Of a stretch of DNA of 64,000 nt, positions 23,181 through 34,806 are shown one piece after another (the stretch's first letter is position 1; the number at the start of each line of letters is the position of its first letter). The stretch covers positions 43,065,121-43,129,120 of the forward strand of contig OX638131.1 of the NCBI GenBank assembly GCA_951804985.1, in the 5' to 3' direction. Both the position numbers and the translations under genes were made by a program. Source of the stretch: Dryomyza anilis. Its lineage: Eukaryota; Arthropoda; Insecta; Diptera; Dryomyzidae. Below the pieces are notes generated by a model that ran no database searches, was not told the DNA's origin, and was given only the letters and a program-made list of their open reading frames with translations.

Positions 23181-23689
23181 TTGCGGTTTCAATTTGTGAT
23201 CATGCTACACATTTATTTGTTAACGATGTGCATGACAACCGTGTAAATTGGAATGACTTAGTGAATGGAATTTTGTATGATATCATTGCATAGTATGACA
23301 AATAACTATTTTTGAAAAAAAAAAATTCCAAATAAATATAATTTTTCGTACAGCTACAAACGTTTTCCGTGCTCAGAATGAATCGTACTGAATGGAATTT
23401 TTGTAATAAATTCAATATTTCAAATATATTTTTGAAACTTTCAAGTTTATCGAAGGCTTGGATTGAGTATTCACTAAACATTACATACAATAGGAAAAAA
23501 CTTTGCTAAAGTTAAGAAAAACTTACTTCAAATAGTGTTCAAGTTCAATTTTACATAAGTATTTAAATGTAAGGAACTTTTATTATAAGGACTGTTTTCC
23601 TATTTCATGTTTAATTCTACATACTCAGTTTTTTTCTAGTGCGAAACGTTTTTAATAAAATTGATCTCGAATTTTCAGTATAATCTAAA
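23181..23689. other. AT-rich DNA, no gene
   Basis: The 96-codon minus frame lacks any recognisable motif and has AT-driven composition. Confidence 0.4.
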
Positions 23690-23895
23690 GAATATAGGGC
23701 GAGCTCTCATAGAAAAAAAATAATCGACGTAAATATAGCAATCGATATTAATTAGTCCAGCAATGAAATTCAGTTATTTAATGGAAATATTTGCTATTCG
23801 TCGTTAAATCAGCAATTACGTTTGCTAATATGATATGTAAGTCAATGCATCAAATCATTTAGTCAGCGCAGTTCCACTAATTAGATTTGCTTTGA
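23690..23895 (+). repeat. fragment of the 10.2-kb foldback family
   Basis: AATAATCGACGTAAATATAGCA, then AGCAATGAAATTCA, GTTAAATCAGCAATTACGTT and TAGTCAGCGCAGTTCCA, follow the order of the left arm and centre at 10290-10475. The second arm is missing. Confidence 0.65.
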
Positions 23896-23939
23896 AAAAG
23901 ATGTATTATTTTTAAGAGAGAGTTTCTAAAAATACATTC

Positions 23940-24120
23940 GCGTATAAACATTATTTTTTTTTAATTTTTATTAATTCAGATTATGTATTTTCAAATCATA
24001 AATTCATTTGGGAATATTCCCGGCCGAAAAAATTACTTTCAATATTTTAACGAATAACTAAAATGAAAGGTAAACTTCTTTCTTCAAATATATTATAACA
24101 ATTCGCTTCCATTATAAAAA
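23940..24120 (-). repeat. inverted partner of the 1.06-1.32 kb repeat
   Basis: AATATTCCCGGCCGAAAAAA followed by AAAATGAAAGGTAAAC and CTTCAAATATATT is the reverse complement of the 1060-1150 block. Confidence 0.5.
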
Positions 24121-24539
24121 TTTGGTAGGTATACTTAATAAATTACAAAATTCTAAAAAATTCCATGTAAAAATTTGCTAAATATACTAAGTCCAATATT
24201 GGCTTTTCCAGAAAAAACGTCAACTACAATCGAAAAATTCAAAATGCTCAAATCTTTGAAATAGCGATGGATTTGGAAGCTTAAATATCTGAATCGAAAT
24301 ATCTGAAAAGAAATTTCTATTCCGTTAACGGTAACGTATACAAAAATAATCATAAAGTTACGTTACTATGTAATATGTAAATATACCAAATTTTCATGTT
24401 TTTGAGTAACCAAATTAATTAACTTTTAAGACATACAGATACAAAATATTATTTTCTATTTTTTTAGGTAACATCAATTATTATTTTTAAAGCTTAATAA
24501 TAATGATCTAAATCAAAATAGCTGAAAAATTTCGATTTT

Positions 24540-25275
24540 TGCAATAAGGGTTTTCGATGTCCCGTCCGGAACCAAAAAGATACAAAGATGTCCACTGTTT
24601 CTAATGCAGAATTTCCTCGGCATTTCCAAAAATGTAAACATCCTAGTAATTCTAGAAAATTATTGACAGCTAATTCAAATCTGGTCCGTCCGGAACTTGA
24701 GTACCGTAAGTGTAAAACTACAGTATAAAAATAACAAAAAAAATTAAAAAAAAAAAATTAAAAAACTTAAAGAGACATCTGGAAATTTGAATAGTACACC
24801 ACTTTTCATTTCGTAATAATGATTATTGATATTGTCATATACACAATTATTTTTAGCAAAACATCGTAGTGCAAATTTCTATACGGAGCATCCGGAATTA
24901 TTCTGCGATTTATTACGAAATAACTGTAAACTATAGAAACAAAGTGTACATATATAAAAATAAAGTAAATTGTCTCAGCTATGTTCAGAGATAATTCAAA
25001 ATAAAATATATTGTACGCAAAAAGTATTTTTAGAATAAAAATCGTACTGATAATTTCAATTCGGAATTTTTTGTCCCGTCCGGAATTTTTCTGTGATTTA
25101 TTTTTAAAAAACTATACATTTTAGGAACAAAGTGTAAATATACAAATATAGTACATGAATTCAAATATTTTTTAAAATATATCAGAAATTCATTTGTACG
25201 CAAAATTCGCTGACTTTTTGGAATATCCATATGAACCTCAATATTTACTTCCGTTTTTGTCCAGTCCGGAACGCC
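24540..25275. repeat. CCGGAA-bearing tandem repeat, about 188-bp period
   Basis: CCGGAATT..TCTG.GATTTATT occurs at 24892 and again at 25080, followed in both cases by TATAGAAACAAAGTGTA- or TAGGAACAAAGTGTAAAT-type sequence and TTGTACGCAAAA. Further GTCCGGAAC motifs at 24565, 24690 and 25262 extend the array on both sides. It looks like an old satellite-like family. Confidence 0.55.
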
Positions 25276-26755
25276 CACTATTTTATTTATATCTTTTGAT
25301 ATACCGTATAGAATTCTATAAATCTTTGCAGATGTTTGCAGACATTTTTGATTATAACTTGGGATATTGAAAGCTTACACAGAATCCAAACATGGAATAA
25401 CATTAAGGCACTCTAAGTTGAATTTGCATGTTATAAAATAGAATGGTATATTCTCATGAATTTAAAATTTAGAAAATCTTTTATATAAATTGTATAATGG
25501 GAAAAGGAAATCATTAAGTATATTGATCACATAAAAATGCAACTATGTGTGTCATTGGATATTTTTTTTTTGGAAAAATTGGATACTTTAGGACTTTTCG
25601 AATACCAAACTATAAAAAAAAGTCATATGACGAAAATTACAGAAGTTTTGAATCCAGTTCCGGTTCAGGTACTATAAACCTAAAACAGTTTTTATTGTTA
25701 TTTTGTTGCTTGTACACAACCTAACTTAGTTGATGTGGAAAGAACAACTTCGTCCTTTGATGTATTGATCCCAGTTGGTTTGTTTAACAAGTTGTCTGTT
25801 AAAGTTTTTAAAACAAATTAAACCAAAGATTCCGGTTCTAAATTCGACATTTTGCAATCGAATTAAAGTAATTTTTACTGAATTTAATGCTTAAATCTAG
25901 TCTCCAGAACTAAAGGAGTTTGTTTGCATTAACTTCTGAACAGCCATATTTTGATTTGTTTCCAATGTTTTCTTAAATTCCTGTTTTAAAGGTTCAGGAA
26001 TGTCTATAACCAGTCATAACAATTAATTCTCATCAACAAGCAATTCAAAGCAAATTAGTAAATTGGTGACTAAAATGAAGGGACATAATTATAAATGGAC
26101 AAAAAAAAACAAAAAACAAAAAAAATACCTTAAAAGATGTGTCTCGTTGATAAGCCCGAAGAGGGGCAGACATTTATACTAAAAATACACAAAATGCGAA
26201 CAAAAGTTAACGAAGTCATCAGCAACTAAAGTAGAGAATGATTTTTGTTTCGTTCAAAAGGAAGCCGCCCGCAGTGAGTGTGTGGTTTTATAGACTGTTT
26301 CTGTGTTGCTTTTCTGAATTTGTATCTTTGTGTATTTGTATCCATTAACGTGTGTGGCATGAGCCATCGAAGCCATGTACGATGTTAAAATTGAAATGTC
26401 AACCTGGAATATGTTTTTTTTACTAAATAGTTTTAATTGTTTCGCATTTCGAATTGCCTTAATTAATTCAGTAAAATTGGCTACACATCGTTAATAACAT
26501 ATATTTGGAATGTGACGAAAACAATTCAAAAATGTGTGTATTTTGAGTTAATAAATTCATTAATTGAACATATAAACAATAAATTATTTAAAAAGTTGAT
26601 TACTTTATTTAAAGAGAATTCATATCAAGATTATGTTTTGTACATAAATCTCAAATAAAAAATCTATTTACAGAAACATGAAATGGTCTATATTCACATA
26701 AAAAATAATTATTGAAAGGCCAATGAATGTTCATTATTATTATACCCTACACTAA
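25276..26755. other. AT-rich DNA, no gene recognised
   Basis: Single-copy-like. A slightly GC-richer stretch at 26150-26400 has no clear coding frame. At 26744-26755 the sequence ATACCCTACACTAA equals the end of a reverse-oriented HINE-B element, perhaps a relic. Confidence 0.4.
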
Positions 26756-27179
26756 GGGCCAGTTTTTCAGATCTAGTTGAACTTAGTTTGTGGTTTAAAC
26801 TTTGTTTAAAATCAGAATCGATTTTTTCAGTGAATTTCAACTGTCGTTTAAACTTAGTTACTTACCGATGCTAAAGGATTAAACTACGTTTAAACTTTTT
26901 TGACATGAAATTTTCTCACAACACTTTTCACTATTTTCTGTCGCTGCTTCACAAATTATTATTAATTTTTACCTTTTTTGCACACTATACATTAAAATAA
27001 ACTTTCTCGTGCACTTTAGTTGCTCGATATGCTGCTAAAATTTAAATTTACATTAATTTTATTTTTCTGAAACAATTTTTTGTATTTATTTAATTTTGAA
27101 TGACATTTATCAGAAGTCAAAAACGAGAGAATTATATGCACTAGTATTTCAAACCAGGGCTGCGCAAGGGTAGTTTTTG

Positions 27180-27598
27180 AAATTTTAGTTTTTTTTTTTT
27201 ATGTTTTTTCATATTTGTTTTTCTCGTTTTTTTTAATTTTTTTTTTTGTTTTAACCGTTTTTTGTTTTTGTTTTTGCATTTTGCTTTTTTTTTTGATTTT
27301 GTGTTTTTGCTTTTGTTTTGAGTCTTTGCTTTTATTTTTGTGTTTTCATGTTTTGATTTTGTTTTTGTGTTTTTACTTTTCATTTGTTTGTGTTTTTATT
27401 TTTATATTATATTATATTTTTATTATTGTTTTTTATTTTGTTTTTGTTTTTGCTTTTTTGTGATTTTGCATTTGTTTTTGTGTATTTAATTTTGTTTTTA
27501 TTAGTTTGCTGTGGTTTTTGTATTTTTGCTTTTACTTTTGTATTTGTGTTTTTGATTTTGTAATATTTTTTTTGTATTTGAGTTTTTTGTTTCATGTT
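27180..27598. repeat. T-rich low-complexity stretch (TTTTTG-type)
   Basis: Irregular TTTTTG, TTTTGC and TTTATT units run for about 420 bp. It makes artificial frames on both strands (F-rich on plus, K-rich on minus) that should not be annotated as genes. Confidence 0.85.
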
Positions 27599-27741
27599 CG
27601 TAGCTGGTGTAAGTGTCGAGTTATATCGTTTTGAAGTTTAGGTTGTATAAGAGGTGCTCCTTTGTCCAATCCCGCCCATATATATATAGGTTAGTCTGTG
27701 GTGCCATATGTATTGTCTTGGTATGTGTTCATTTTAAATTA

Positions 27742-28319
27742 CACTGCCCTACGCTCATTATGATGCAGTAAAAGTTGCAATAAATATTGGATGCATTGTG
27801 GCGCTGATTCCGAAAATGGCATCAGTTTTGTCAAATTGGCTCTAGTTTCTGAGATATAAGCCCATTTTTAATTTTCCAATATTTGGGTCTTATTTTGTTT
27901 TTAAAATTCCAACAAGAAAAGAAATCGATATTAGAACCAGAAAATAACGTGCTATAATAGAACAAATTTATTTAATGCGTGAAAAAATTTGTCGCGAAAT
28001 ATATGCAAAAGATATTCAAATTGCTCAAAAGGTTGAAAATTTTATTAATATAATATGTTATTACTTAGTGGACAAAAATGTTATTTATTTATTTTAATAA
28101 TCTAATATTGAAAAGATAATTTCATACTTTTCTTTTATTTGAATTTTAAAAATAAAGAAAGTCCAAAATAATGGTAAATTAAAAAATGAGCTATATCTCA
28201 ATCACTATAGCCAATTTGACCAAACTGATGCCATTTTCGGAATCAGCCCAACAAATGTTTCCAATATTTGCTTCAACTTTTACTGCAGCATATCAAAATT
28301 TGAATTTTATAGGGCAGTT
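27742..28319. mobile_element. TA-flanked MITE (CACTGCCCTA ends), nested
   Basis: CACTGCCCTA at the left and TAGGGCAGTT at the right are inverted, and TA flanks both outer sides (27740-27741 and 28320-28321). Arms of about 140 bp are inverted copies, with TTCCGAAAATGGCATCAGTT in one arm and its complement in the other. A direct relative lies at 5604. Tc1/mariner-type and non-autonomous is the likely class. Confidence 0.75.
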
Positions 28320-28590
28320 TAATCACTGCTAACAACATTAAACGTCGTTTAATTTAAAGAGAAGATTAATTAAACGGAGTTTAAACTACGTTTAAATTAG
28401 CTCTGAAAAACTGGCCCTTAGGGTCCATCATCTATTGAATTTTAAAGTGAATACATGCAAAAATTTGGCCGAAAGTAATCCTGGTTATATTTAAAAATCG
28501 AAGACCAATTTTTTTTATTGAAAATGCTGTTTGTCCAAAGAGAAATTTGCAGTTTGGGAACAAAAAATAATTTGTTGGTTGTATCCACTT

Positions 28591-28797
28591 TTTTTTTTTT
28601 TTTTTTTTTTTGGAATATCTACTAAGATCCACAGCACTCAGACAGACTATATCCATTGTACTGTGAAATCTATTCCCTACAATTTTGTGGTTAATATCAC
28701 CACGAGCGCCCATGCCCAAGCCGGGATTCGAACCCGAGACCTTCAGAATGCAAGTCCAGCGCGCTACCTCTGGACTGCTGAGGCCGGCTTTATCGGC
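28591..28797 (-). repeat. tRNA-like SINE (family SINE-II) with perfect target-site duplication
   Basis: On the minus strand a tRNA-like head includes CAGAGGTAGCGCGCTGGACT and a canonical B box, GGGTTCGAATCCCGGC. A body follows (ATGGGCGCTCGTGGTGATAT, ACAGTACAATGGATATAG) and a tail of 21 A (T run at 28591-28611). The 11-bp duplication TGTATCCACTT lies at 28580-28590 and 28798-28808 without mismatch. Intact promoter box, long A tail and perfect duplication indicate a young insertion. The frames on both strands across it are not genes. Confidence 0.85.
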
Positions 28798-28808
28798 TGT
28801 ATCCACTT

Positions 28809-30247
28809 ACTTGTCACAATCAATATCTTTTAATTTTTCATGACTGTTTAATCACGACAATTCTTTTACCCCAACATATATGAAAATTGATAGTCGAAAA
28901 TTAATAAAATGGCTTTATTCTATTCGTATATCGAAAAATTGGTTATGCCAACTTTATTAACAAAAATCGAACGAAAAGGACCGTGCTATTTCAATTTACA
29001 TAAAAATAAACCATTTTTAAATGATGGAAAAACATTTAAAAATGAAAAATTTCGAAACATGAACAAAATATTTTTTGCTAATGCTCAGTACTTCTTATAA
29101 AAGCATTGATTTCAACCCATATTAGCCGGGGAACAGTAACCGAATTTAGCTGGGAATTGTGATAACCTGCAGTTTTTAATATCATTAGCTTCACCATCAC
29201 AATTTGTATTTTCTGTGAACATAGAAGCCATGAGGCTCGATCTCCCGGCACGCATTACAATGCACATGTGCGGCCAATGAAGTAACATTTCTGATTGTTT
29301 GTTATGGCCACGAATGCCCACTGACTTGTCCACGCATCAGAGCGTTAGCGCCTGCGCCAGTGTTGCCGCATTATTTGTTTTTCTTGGCTACCACATGTTT
29401 TCCATTGGTTTTGTTATTAATTTAAATTTTTCCCATTCTGTTTTACAAATTGTCCATATATATTTGTTACGGCCTGTTAGCGGAAAAATAATGATGGAAA
29501 GAGATGCGTTTGAGTGCGTTTCCTTTTGACCATTTGTTGTGCTGTGCGCCTTTTGGTTGATGATTGTATCAAAAAAAAAAAAAAAAACAAATTCCTCGCT
29601 TGCGCAGCACCAATTAGTTGCAAAGTGAAATTATCTGCTGCTAATGGGCATTTCTTAGGATGTGAAAGAATTTTCTGTTTGTCAGTGTTTATAATTAATC
29701 ACTTTTCTTCTGCTTTTAGTGAACACAATTTATCAAGTTTTAGGCCCTGTTTGCCGACGGCCGACGGTTTTTGTTTTAGGGGTTGGATGGCATTTTCGAG
29801 GGCCCTTTTCTTACTTAATAACTTTATAAAAGAAAACAAATAACGATGAACAATGAATAAAAGAACATATTACACTCTCTTTGGGAATTTATTAATTTAG
29901 GCATTTAGGCCTATCGCCTTCACGCTAGGCACATCCGGTTATTATGGAAGGAAAGAAAGAAAGGCTACATTTAGCTGCATGTGTTATCAGCCAGATCGGC
30001 AGCTAATTATGCCCCGGTATGTTCTTGTGAAGCGATTATTTTCAACTTGAGAAATATTTCACTACGTGCATTTGCTGTCAGTTGAGGTTCAGGAGTTCTA
30101 AGTGCTCTTTTGAGTACTGTGGCATATGTACTTTAAGAAGTGTTTTAATCTTGGTTATTTGGAGATTTAAAATTGTTCGTGACTTCTTTAACATTGTTAG
30201 TTTTGAACATATTTAACATAAATTGATTTGTTCCCAGTATGCCATTC
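28809..30247. other. mixed DNA with a GC-richer island at 29.1-29.85 kb
   Basis: The part from 29110 to 29850 is GC-richer and free of the window's repeats, with overlapping frames on both strands and no family motif. An A run lies at 29570-29587. GTTATGGCCACGAATGCCCA near 29304 has a CDX/Abd-B-type core, noted without weight. No gene is called. Confidence 0.3.
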
Positions 30248-30435
30248 GTATCGATATCGTTACGAGATCATTGCGAGTAGATGGAGAAATCACACTATAT
30301 CGGACCCGTTCTCGTAACGATATCGAGTGTCAAATTGGATCTAGATGGAAGGTAGATATCGGAACGTTCTGTCGGAGTTTTCTCGATACGAAAAAATGTT
30401 CGAGATCGGAACGATATCGAAGAAAAAAACAATAA
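30248..30435 (+). repeat. ATCGATATCG-rich dispersed repeat, copy 2
   Basis: Matches 8841-9025 in the same orientation. The frames across it (70 codons plus, 114 codons minus) derive from the repeat and its AT-rich flank. Confidence 0.65.
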
Positions 30436-30698
30436 AAGTTCGAGATTGCTGCGAAAAATATTTCGATATCGATTTGATAAATGTTTAAATATCGTATCTT
30501 GTTAAAGAATTTGAATGTACGAACATTTTTAAAAATTAGAATCGAGAAAGCAACGATATCGAATTTTTTTATCGAAGTTATTCGAGAAAGCTTCGAGGTA
30601 TCGAAGGTCTCCGAGACATGGCAGACTGGGTTCATGTATGGTATAAATAATAATATTGAATTTCTGATGCTCAAATAAAAATTACAATATTGATCTTA

Positions 30699-31455
30699 CA
30701 CAGAAAGAAGTATAGCTCGGTATATTGACAAACGACGTACATCAAATTGTTTTCGTAATATTGACGAACAAGTTAATCAATATAACGTACACGCATACAT
30801 GTTTAGATGTCGTCGTTTATCAATATTACGTATCGCGATCTTCATATACACAGGTTATATTCTAACACATATGAGCATTGTGTAATGGTGGAAAACAAAC
30901 AAGCAAGCCGTGGGGCCGCCAATAATTCAGTCAATTGAAAAATAAATACAAAGCAATAAAATGTAAAAAATGCGTTGTTTTATTTGCAAAAAAGGGTATA
31001 GTCCGATAAATATACTAAATATACTTAATGTAATTTAATTTTTAATTTAAATATGTTAAATTGAATGGATTTATTATTTTATTTTATTATATTTAAATAA
31101 ATAAACAAGTGAACAAAAAATGTAATTCCCAAATACATAGTCAAATTGAATTCAATACTATGTGGATTAATATGGCTATAAATTTGATTAAATGTGTTTC
31201 ATTAATTACTTTTTGATTAAAAACATTGTCAATACTACGTACGTTGTACATCAATTGATTAAAGAAATTTGATAAACGCATTCGTAATATTAACTTACAC
31301 CATACTTAAATATCTGTCAATGTGTAGTTAATCTCGATTGATTAACGCATTACATAATATTGACGAATGCGATCATCGGTTGACATTTGATTAATTCGTT
31401 TGTCGGATTGATGTACAAGTTGGTTGTATTTACGTCACCATTTGGTTCTGTATAG
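30699..31455. mobile_element. TIR-like element rich in TCAATATTACG motifs
   Basis: The left side reads ACACAGAAAGAAGTATAG; the right side, reversed, reads ACAGAACCAAATGGTGACG. Interior motifs such as CGTAATATTGACGAA and ATTGATTAA occur in both orientations in both halves, as in foldback-type MITEs. Ends are not precise and no duplication was secured. Confidence 0.4.
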
Positions 31456-32079
31456 AATAGTCCATATGAATTATTACAATTTTTTTTACCATTTTTGTAC
31501 AATTTGTACAACTATTTAATTTTTAGTAACCTTAAGCTAAGAACCCAGTTAAACATGACTTTCATTCGTCGTTTAATATTAGTATAAACATCTTAAGTTG
31601 GTTGTCTAAACTTACTTTAGATAATTTCCTCAAATACGAGAGTTGTATTTTTTTGAACTGTCCGTCCACGCTCTGTTTGTCGTCGCCGCATTGTCCGTTG
31701 TCTGTTTTTCTTATGATTGTTTTCTTATATTTCAGGAATAATAGGACCTTTTGACCTATCACAGAACTGGACTACAAAATCGTGACCGGTACTTTTAGAA
31801 AAATATATTTTTTTTAATTTCTTTTTTATTGTTACTTTTTTATATATTTTAAATTTTAGTTATTTTATTTTAATTTACATTTACAATATATGTTATTTTA
31901 TCTCTTTCTTCAAGCACTTACATTTCACTAATGATTCCACCCATTATAATTATATTATAATTACTTGGAAGACATAGTGTATTTAATCAAAGTATCAAAA
32001 ACAGTCTACGAATTATAGAAGCATTTGGTTTAGAGTGTAAATAAGTCACGTAAATATGGCGCCACCTAGTGCCTTTTCG
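31456..32079. other. AT-rich DNA, no gene
   Basis: Nothing beyond AT-rich sequence is seen; the 66-codon minus frame at 31562-31762 has no motif. Confidence 0.4.
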
Positions 32080-32430
32080 ATTCAGATAGTTAACGGATTC
32101 TACTTCTGGCTCTTTTATATGAAAACAACCGCCAACTTTAACATGGTGTTGTCCTAGGCAGGGGTCAATTAACACCTCCTGCAGATTTTAGATCAACACT
32201 GGTCTTCAATATCGTGTTCTGCGGGCGGTACCTTGGTTAGGGCCATGCTCATGAACTGATCATGACATTATTTGAGATGATCGGGTTATGACGAGGCCCA
32301 AACGAGGTACAAATCATGGGCACGATGTCTTTGTAACGCAGTGCCCCGATCATGTAATCACCTCAGGCCATGATCATGCACTGATCGGGTAATTCCCCAT
32401 TTCATTATTTACCCAACCATTGCCATGTCA
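32080..32430 (-). repeat. dispersed repeat, inverted partner of 21.2-21.6 kb
   Basis: TATGAAAACAACCGCCAACTTTAACATGGTGTTG..., then CAATTAACACCTCCTGCAGA and CACTGGTCTTCAAT, is the reverse complement of 21390-21490. Downstream, CCATGATCATGCACTGATCGGG and related palindromic variants repeat. Confidence 0.55.
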
Positions 32431-33344
32431 GAGTCCGAGCATAAAAATATTTTCATTATAAAAATCGTACAAATACCCTATGAAATAAAATGCAGTATTC
32501 AACGTGTATAGGTACTGAAATATACAGCTCAAAATATGTAGCTCATCGATCAAAAATTGAAAGATATACATATAAAGATTTTTGTAAATGAACAATTGGT
32601 ATTTCAACTGTAGTTGGTGTCTTTTAGTAATATAAAAAGATATTTCCGATAGTTTACAATTCAACAAAAAATATATTAAGGGATTTCATCAATAAATCCC
32701 GATCATTGCCCCATTGAAATTTCCTTAGGAGGGACGACTAATGTATTTATTATTTATCTGTTTAGATAATATAAACCAGCTATGGTGAGCATGACCATCG
32801 CATCGGGAAAATTCCCACTAGGGTAGATCTATCACAGAAAATCCTGTTTTGTGACCATTATCAGTATTCAGTAAAAAAATTAATATTTTTTCATTATTAT
32901 GATTATATTTTATTTGACCTTATCCTTCATGCACTCACATTTCACTAATGAATCAACCCTTGCATACGTGCATTATAATTACTTGAAAGATATACCGTCG
33001 GTGATACTGCAAAACCGCCTATCTATATTTTCGAATACCTCTTACAAAATGAATCTTACAGAAGAATCAAAACTATTTTCAGTCTCAATTTTGCACTTAA
33101 TTCATACAAAATTACGTATGTCATAACTTTAAATGGCATTTTTTTAATTTATCCGATCAACATATCATTAAAAACCCGATTATAACACAAAATTAGGCGT
33201 AATTTTCACATGCAGTTAGGCGATTTTGCAGTACAGTATTTAAATCAATATAGTACAGTATTTAAATCAATATAGTATCGAAAAACAGTCTACGAATTAT
33301 AGAAGCATTAGTTGCAGCGTGTATGATATATGTTAATGTCTAAT
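32431..33344. other. AT-rich DNA, no gene recognised
   Basis: The segment at 33232-33275 contains a 22-bp direct repeat (CAGTATTTAAATCAATATAG twice). Frames up to 79 codons lack motifs. Confidence 0.4.
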
Positions 33345-33806
33345 GAAAAGAAATTTACACGTGGTTACATGTAAAGGAGATCCAGAGATCGCCAGGGTTT
33401 ACAATTTCTGAAAATATCTGTAAGTTTGATAATGGTAATAGAAAACACTTTTTATTTGAATACACTGATTTACTTAGGTTAACTGAATTTAATTTTCTTA
33501 TGAAATGGCCATAAAGTAAAAAGGAGTAAAAATGCAATTGTGACGTATCGAAGACCTAATAATAGTATGATATATATTTACAAAGGTGAGCGGATCGCAG
33601 GTCACAATAAATCAATCCCGCCCATTTTCAATGTGCGACGTCCTTGTAATATGATTTCATTGAATTAGCTCTTCTCGTTTTTTTTAATCGTGATTTTTAC
33701 CAGTCCAATAGACAAGAATATCTATATATTTTCACTTACTGCCACGGCTCCTTCTAGGTGTTACAAATGGGTGACCAAATTTAATATACCCTTCCACATT
33801 TTCGTA
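33345..33806 (+). mobile_element. degraded HINE-B-like copy (B5)
   Basis: CAGGTCACAATAAATCAATC, AATCGTGATTTTTACCAG, ACAAGAATATCTATATATTT, CCTTCTAGGTGTTACAAATG and TTTAATATACCCTTCCAC follow the order of subfamily B. The microsatellite is gone and the hairpin end is lost. Confidence 0.65.
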
Positions 33807-33929
33807 AGGAGCATTTCATTATAGTCTGTAAGTAAGTCTGATGTTACATATGTTCAAAATTAAAATTCCCGAAGATGAAATTAAATAATGCTTTATGTTT
33901 AACTTTAAAATTTAAACAATCTCTAACTA

Positions 33930-34806
33930 TTAAGAAACGTAGGTAGAAAATTCTGCTCAACGCGTGCCAACTTCGTATACAAGAAGAATGTTGCAAGAAT
34001 ACACTTATTTAAATCCAATTTCTTTTATGTTTGTTTTTAAACATCAATATGTTCACATTATGTTTTCCTAAAACGAGTTTTAATTGAACTAACGTCTGTT
34101 TTGTAACAAAATGATAAACCAACAAAATGCAACAAATACAAAAGAGTGTTTAATAAAGGGTCCTGATAACATGTTACCCGATACCATCATTAATTTCTTT
34201 GCGCAGCCACGTAATTTGAATTTAACAATCTTACAACAACTGACAACTACAACCCGTCGGCAGCAAATGTTGTTGCAACAGTTGTACGCATTAAAATACC
34301 AACAAAAGATTATCCACAGGCTTTGCGTTCGATCGTGATCGTCCGCAATCCTGGTCACTCTTTAGATGGTACATGGAGAGAAATTTGTTGGTTTTAATTA
34401 TTAAATAATACTCGATGGTATCGAGTTTTCTCCATGGTCGTTCCAATACAAGTTGCGATGTATCGTGTTCTTTCAGACCAACATTCCATCGGTTCTGAAG
34501 TTCCGCAAGGTTCCGTCCTATACCCATCATATCCCCAGCATATCCCCATCATATTCCGGTTCCTATTTCTGGTATTTATCAATTAACTTTTGTAATTGAA
34601 TCATAATCCAATCCTTTCCTTTGCAAATGACAGTGACATTTGCCATCTTAAATAATCTCCAAGTGGGGTCTGGCAAAAAGATTTATTTTTAATGCAAGCA
34701 AGACCCAATGTTGTCTGTTTTCTTAAAAAATAATGGTTTCACTCCTCCCTCCTCTTTCCACTTGACGCAGTTGCTCAGCGGACATGGCTGCTTTAAGCAG
34801 CACATA
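33930..34806. other. composite region: repeat copy plus protein-like fragment
   Basis: 33945-34075 is a direct copy of 35713-35835 (AATTCTGCTCAACG, CAACTTCGTATACAAGAAGA, ACATCAATATGTTCA). A GC-richer, coding-like segment (34100-34580) follows, described separately. The right side leads into the end of the reverse-oriented element at 34807. Confidence 0.5.
34111..34570 (+). pseudogene. protein-like fragment of unknown family (N/Q/T-rich)
   Basis: An ATG-started frame of 75 codons (34111-34338) begins MINQQNATNTKE and continues with FFAQPRNLNLTILQQL and RRQQMLLQQLYALKYQQ. Codon use is more balanced than in neighbouring AT-driven frames. Just before its stop a one-base shift would continue into FDRDRPQSWSLFRWYMERN. 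After more stops, another open stretch to about 34570 follows. I do not recognise the family. It lies between copies of a transposable element, so a captured and decayed gene fragment is the best reading; chance cannot be excluded. Confidence 0.35.

Larger units (their letters stand above)
26756..28417. mobile_element. TIR element (GGGCCAGTTTTTCAGA), carries a nested MITE
   Basis: A 20-bp perfect inverted repeat, CTAAGGGCCAGTTTTTCAGA, lies at both ends (outer bases included). Beyond it both sides are rich in GTTTAAAC motifs, with imperfect inverted similarity. GGGCC ends with TAA/TTA next to them recall PIF/Harbinger elements, but that is a guess. Inside are a long T-rich stretch (27180-27595) and a 578-bp MITE (27742-28319). 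No transposase frame. Confidence 0.65.

Noticed and set aside
27141..27595. Lysine-rich minus frames and phenylalanine-rich plus frames
   Set aside because: They follow from the T-rich low-complexity stretch and have no non-repetitive segment.
28700..28790. tRNA-like sequence with a perfect B box on the minus strand
   Set aside because: Followed by a SINE body and A tail with target-site duplication, so not a free-standing tRNA gene.
34490..34530. Peptide stretch EVPQGSVL resembling the VPQGS motif of non-LTR reverse transcriptases
   Set aside because: The flanking residues do not continue as a reverse transcriptase and another frame over the same bases is equally open; likely coincidence.
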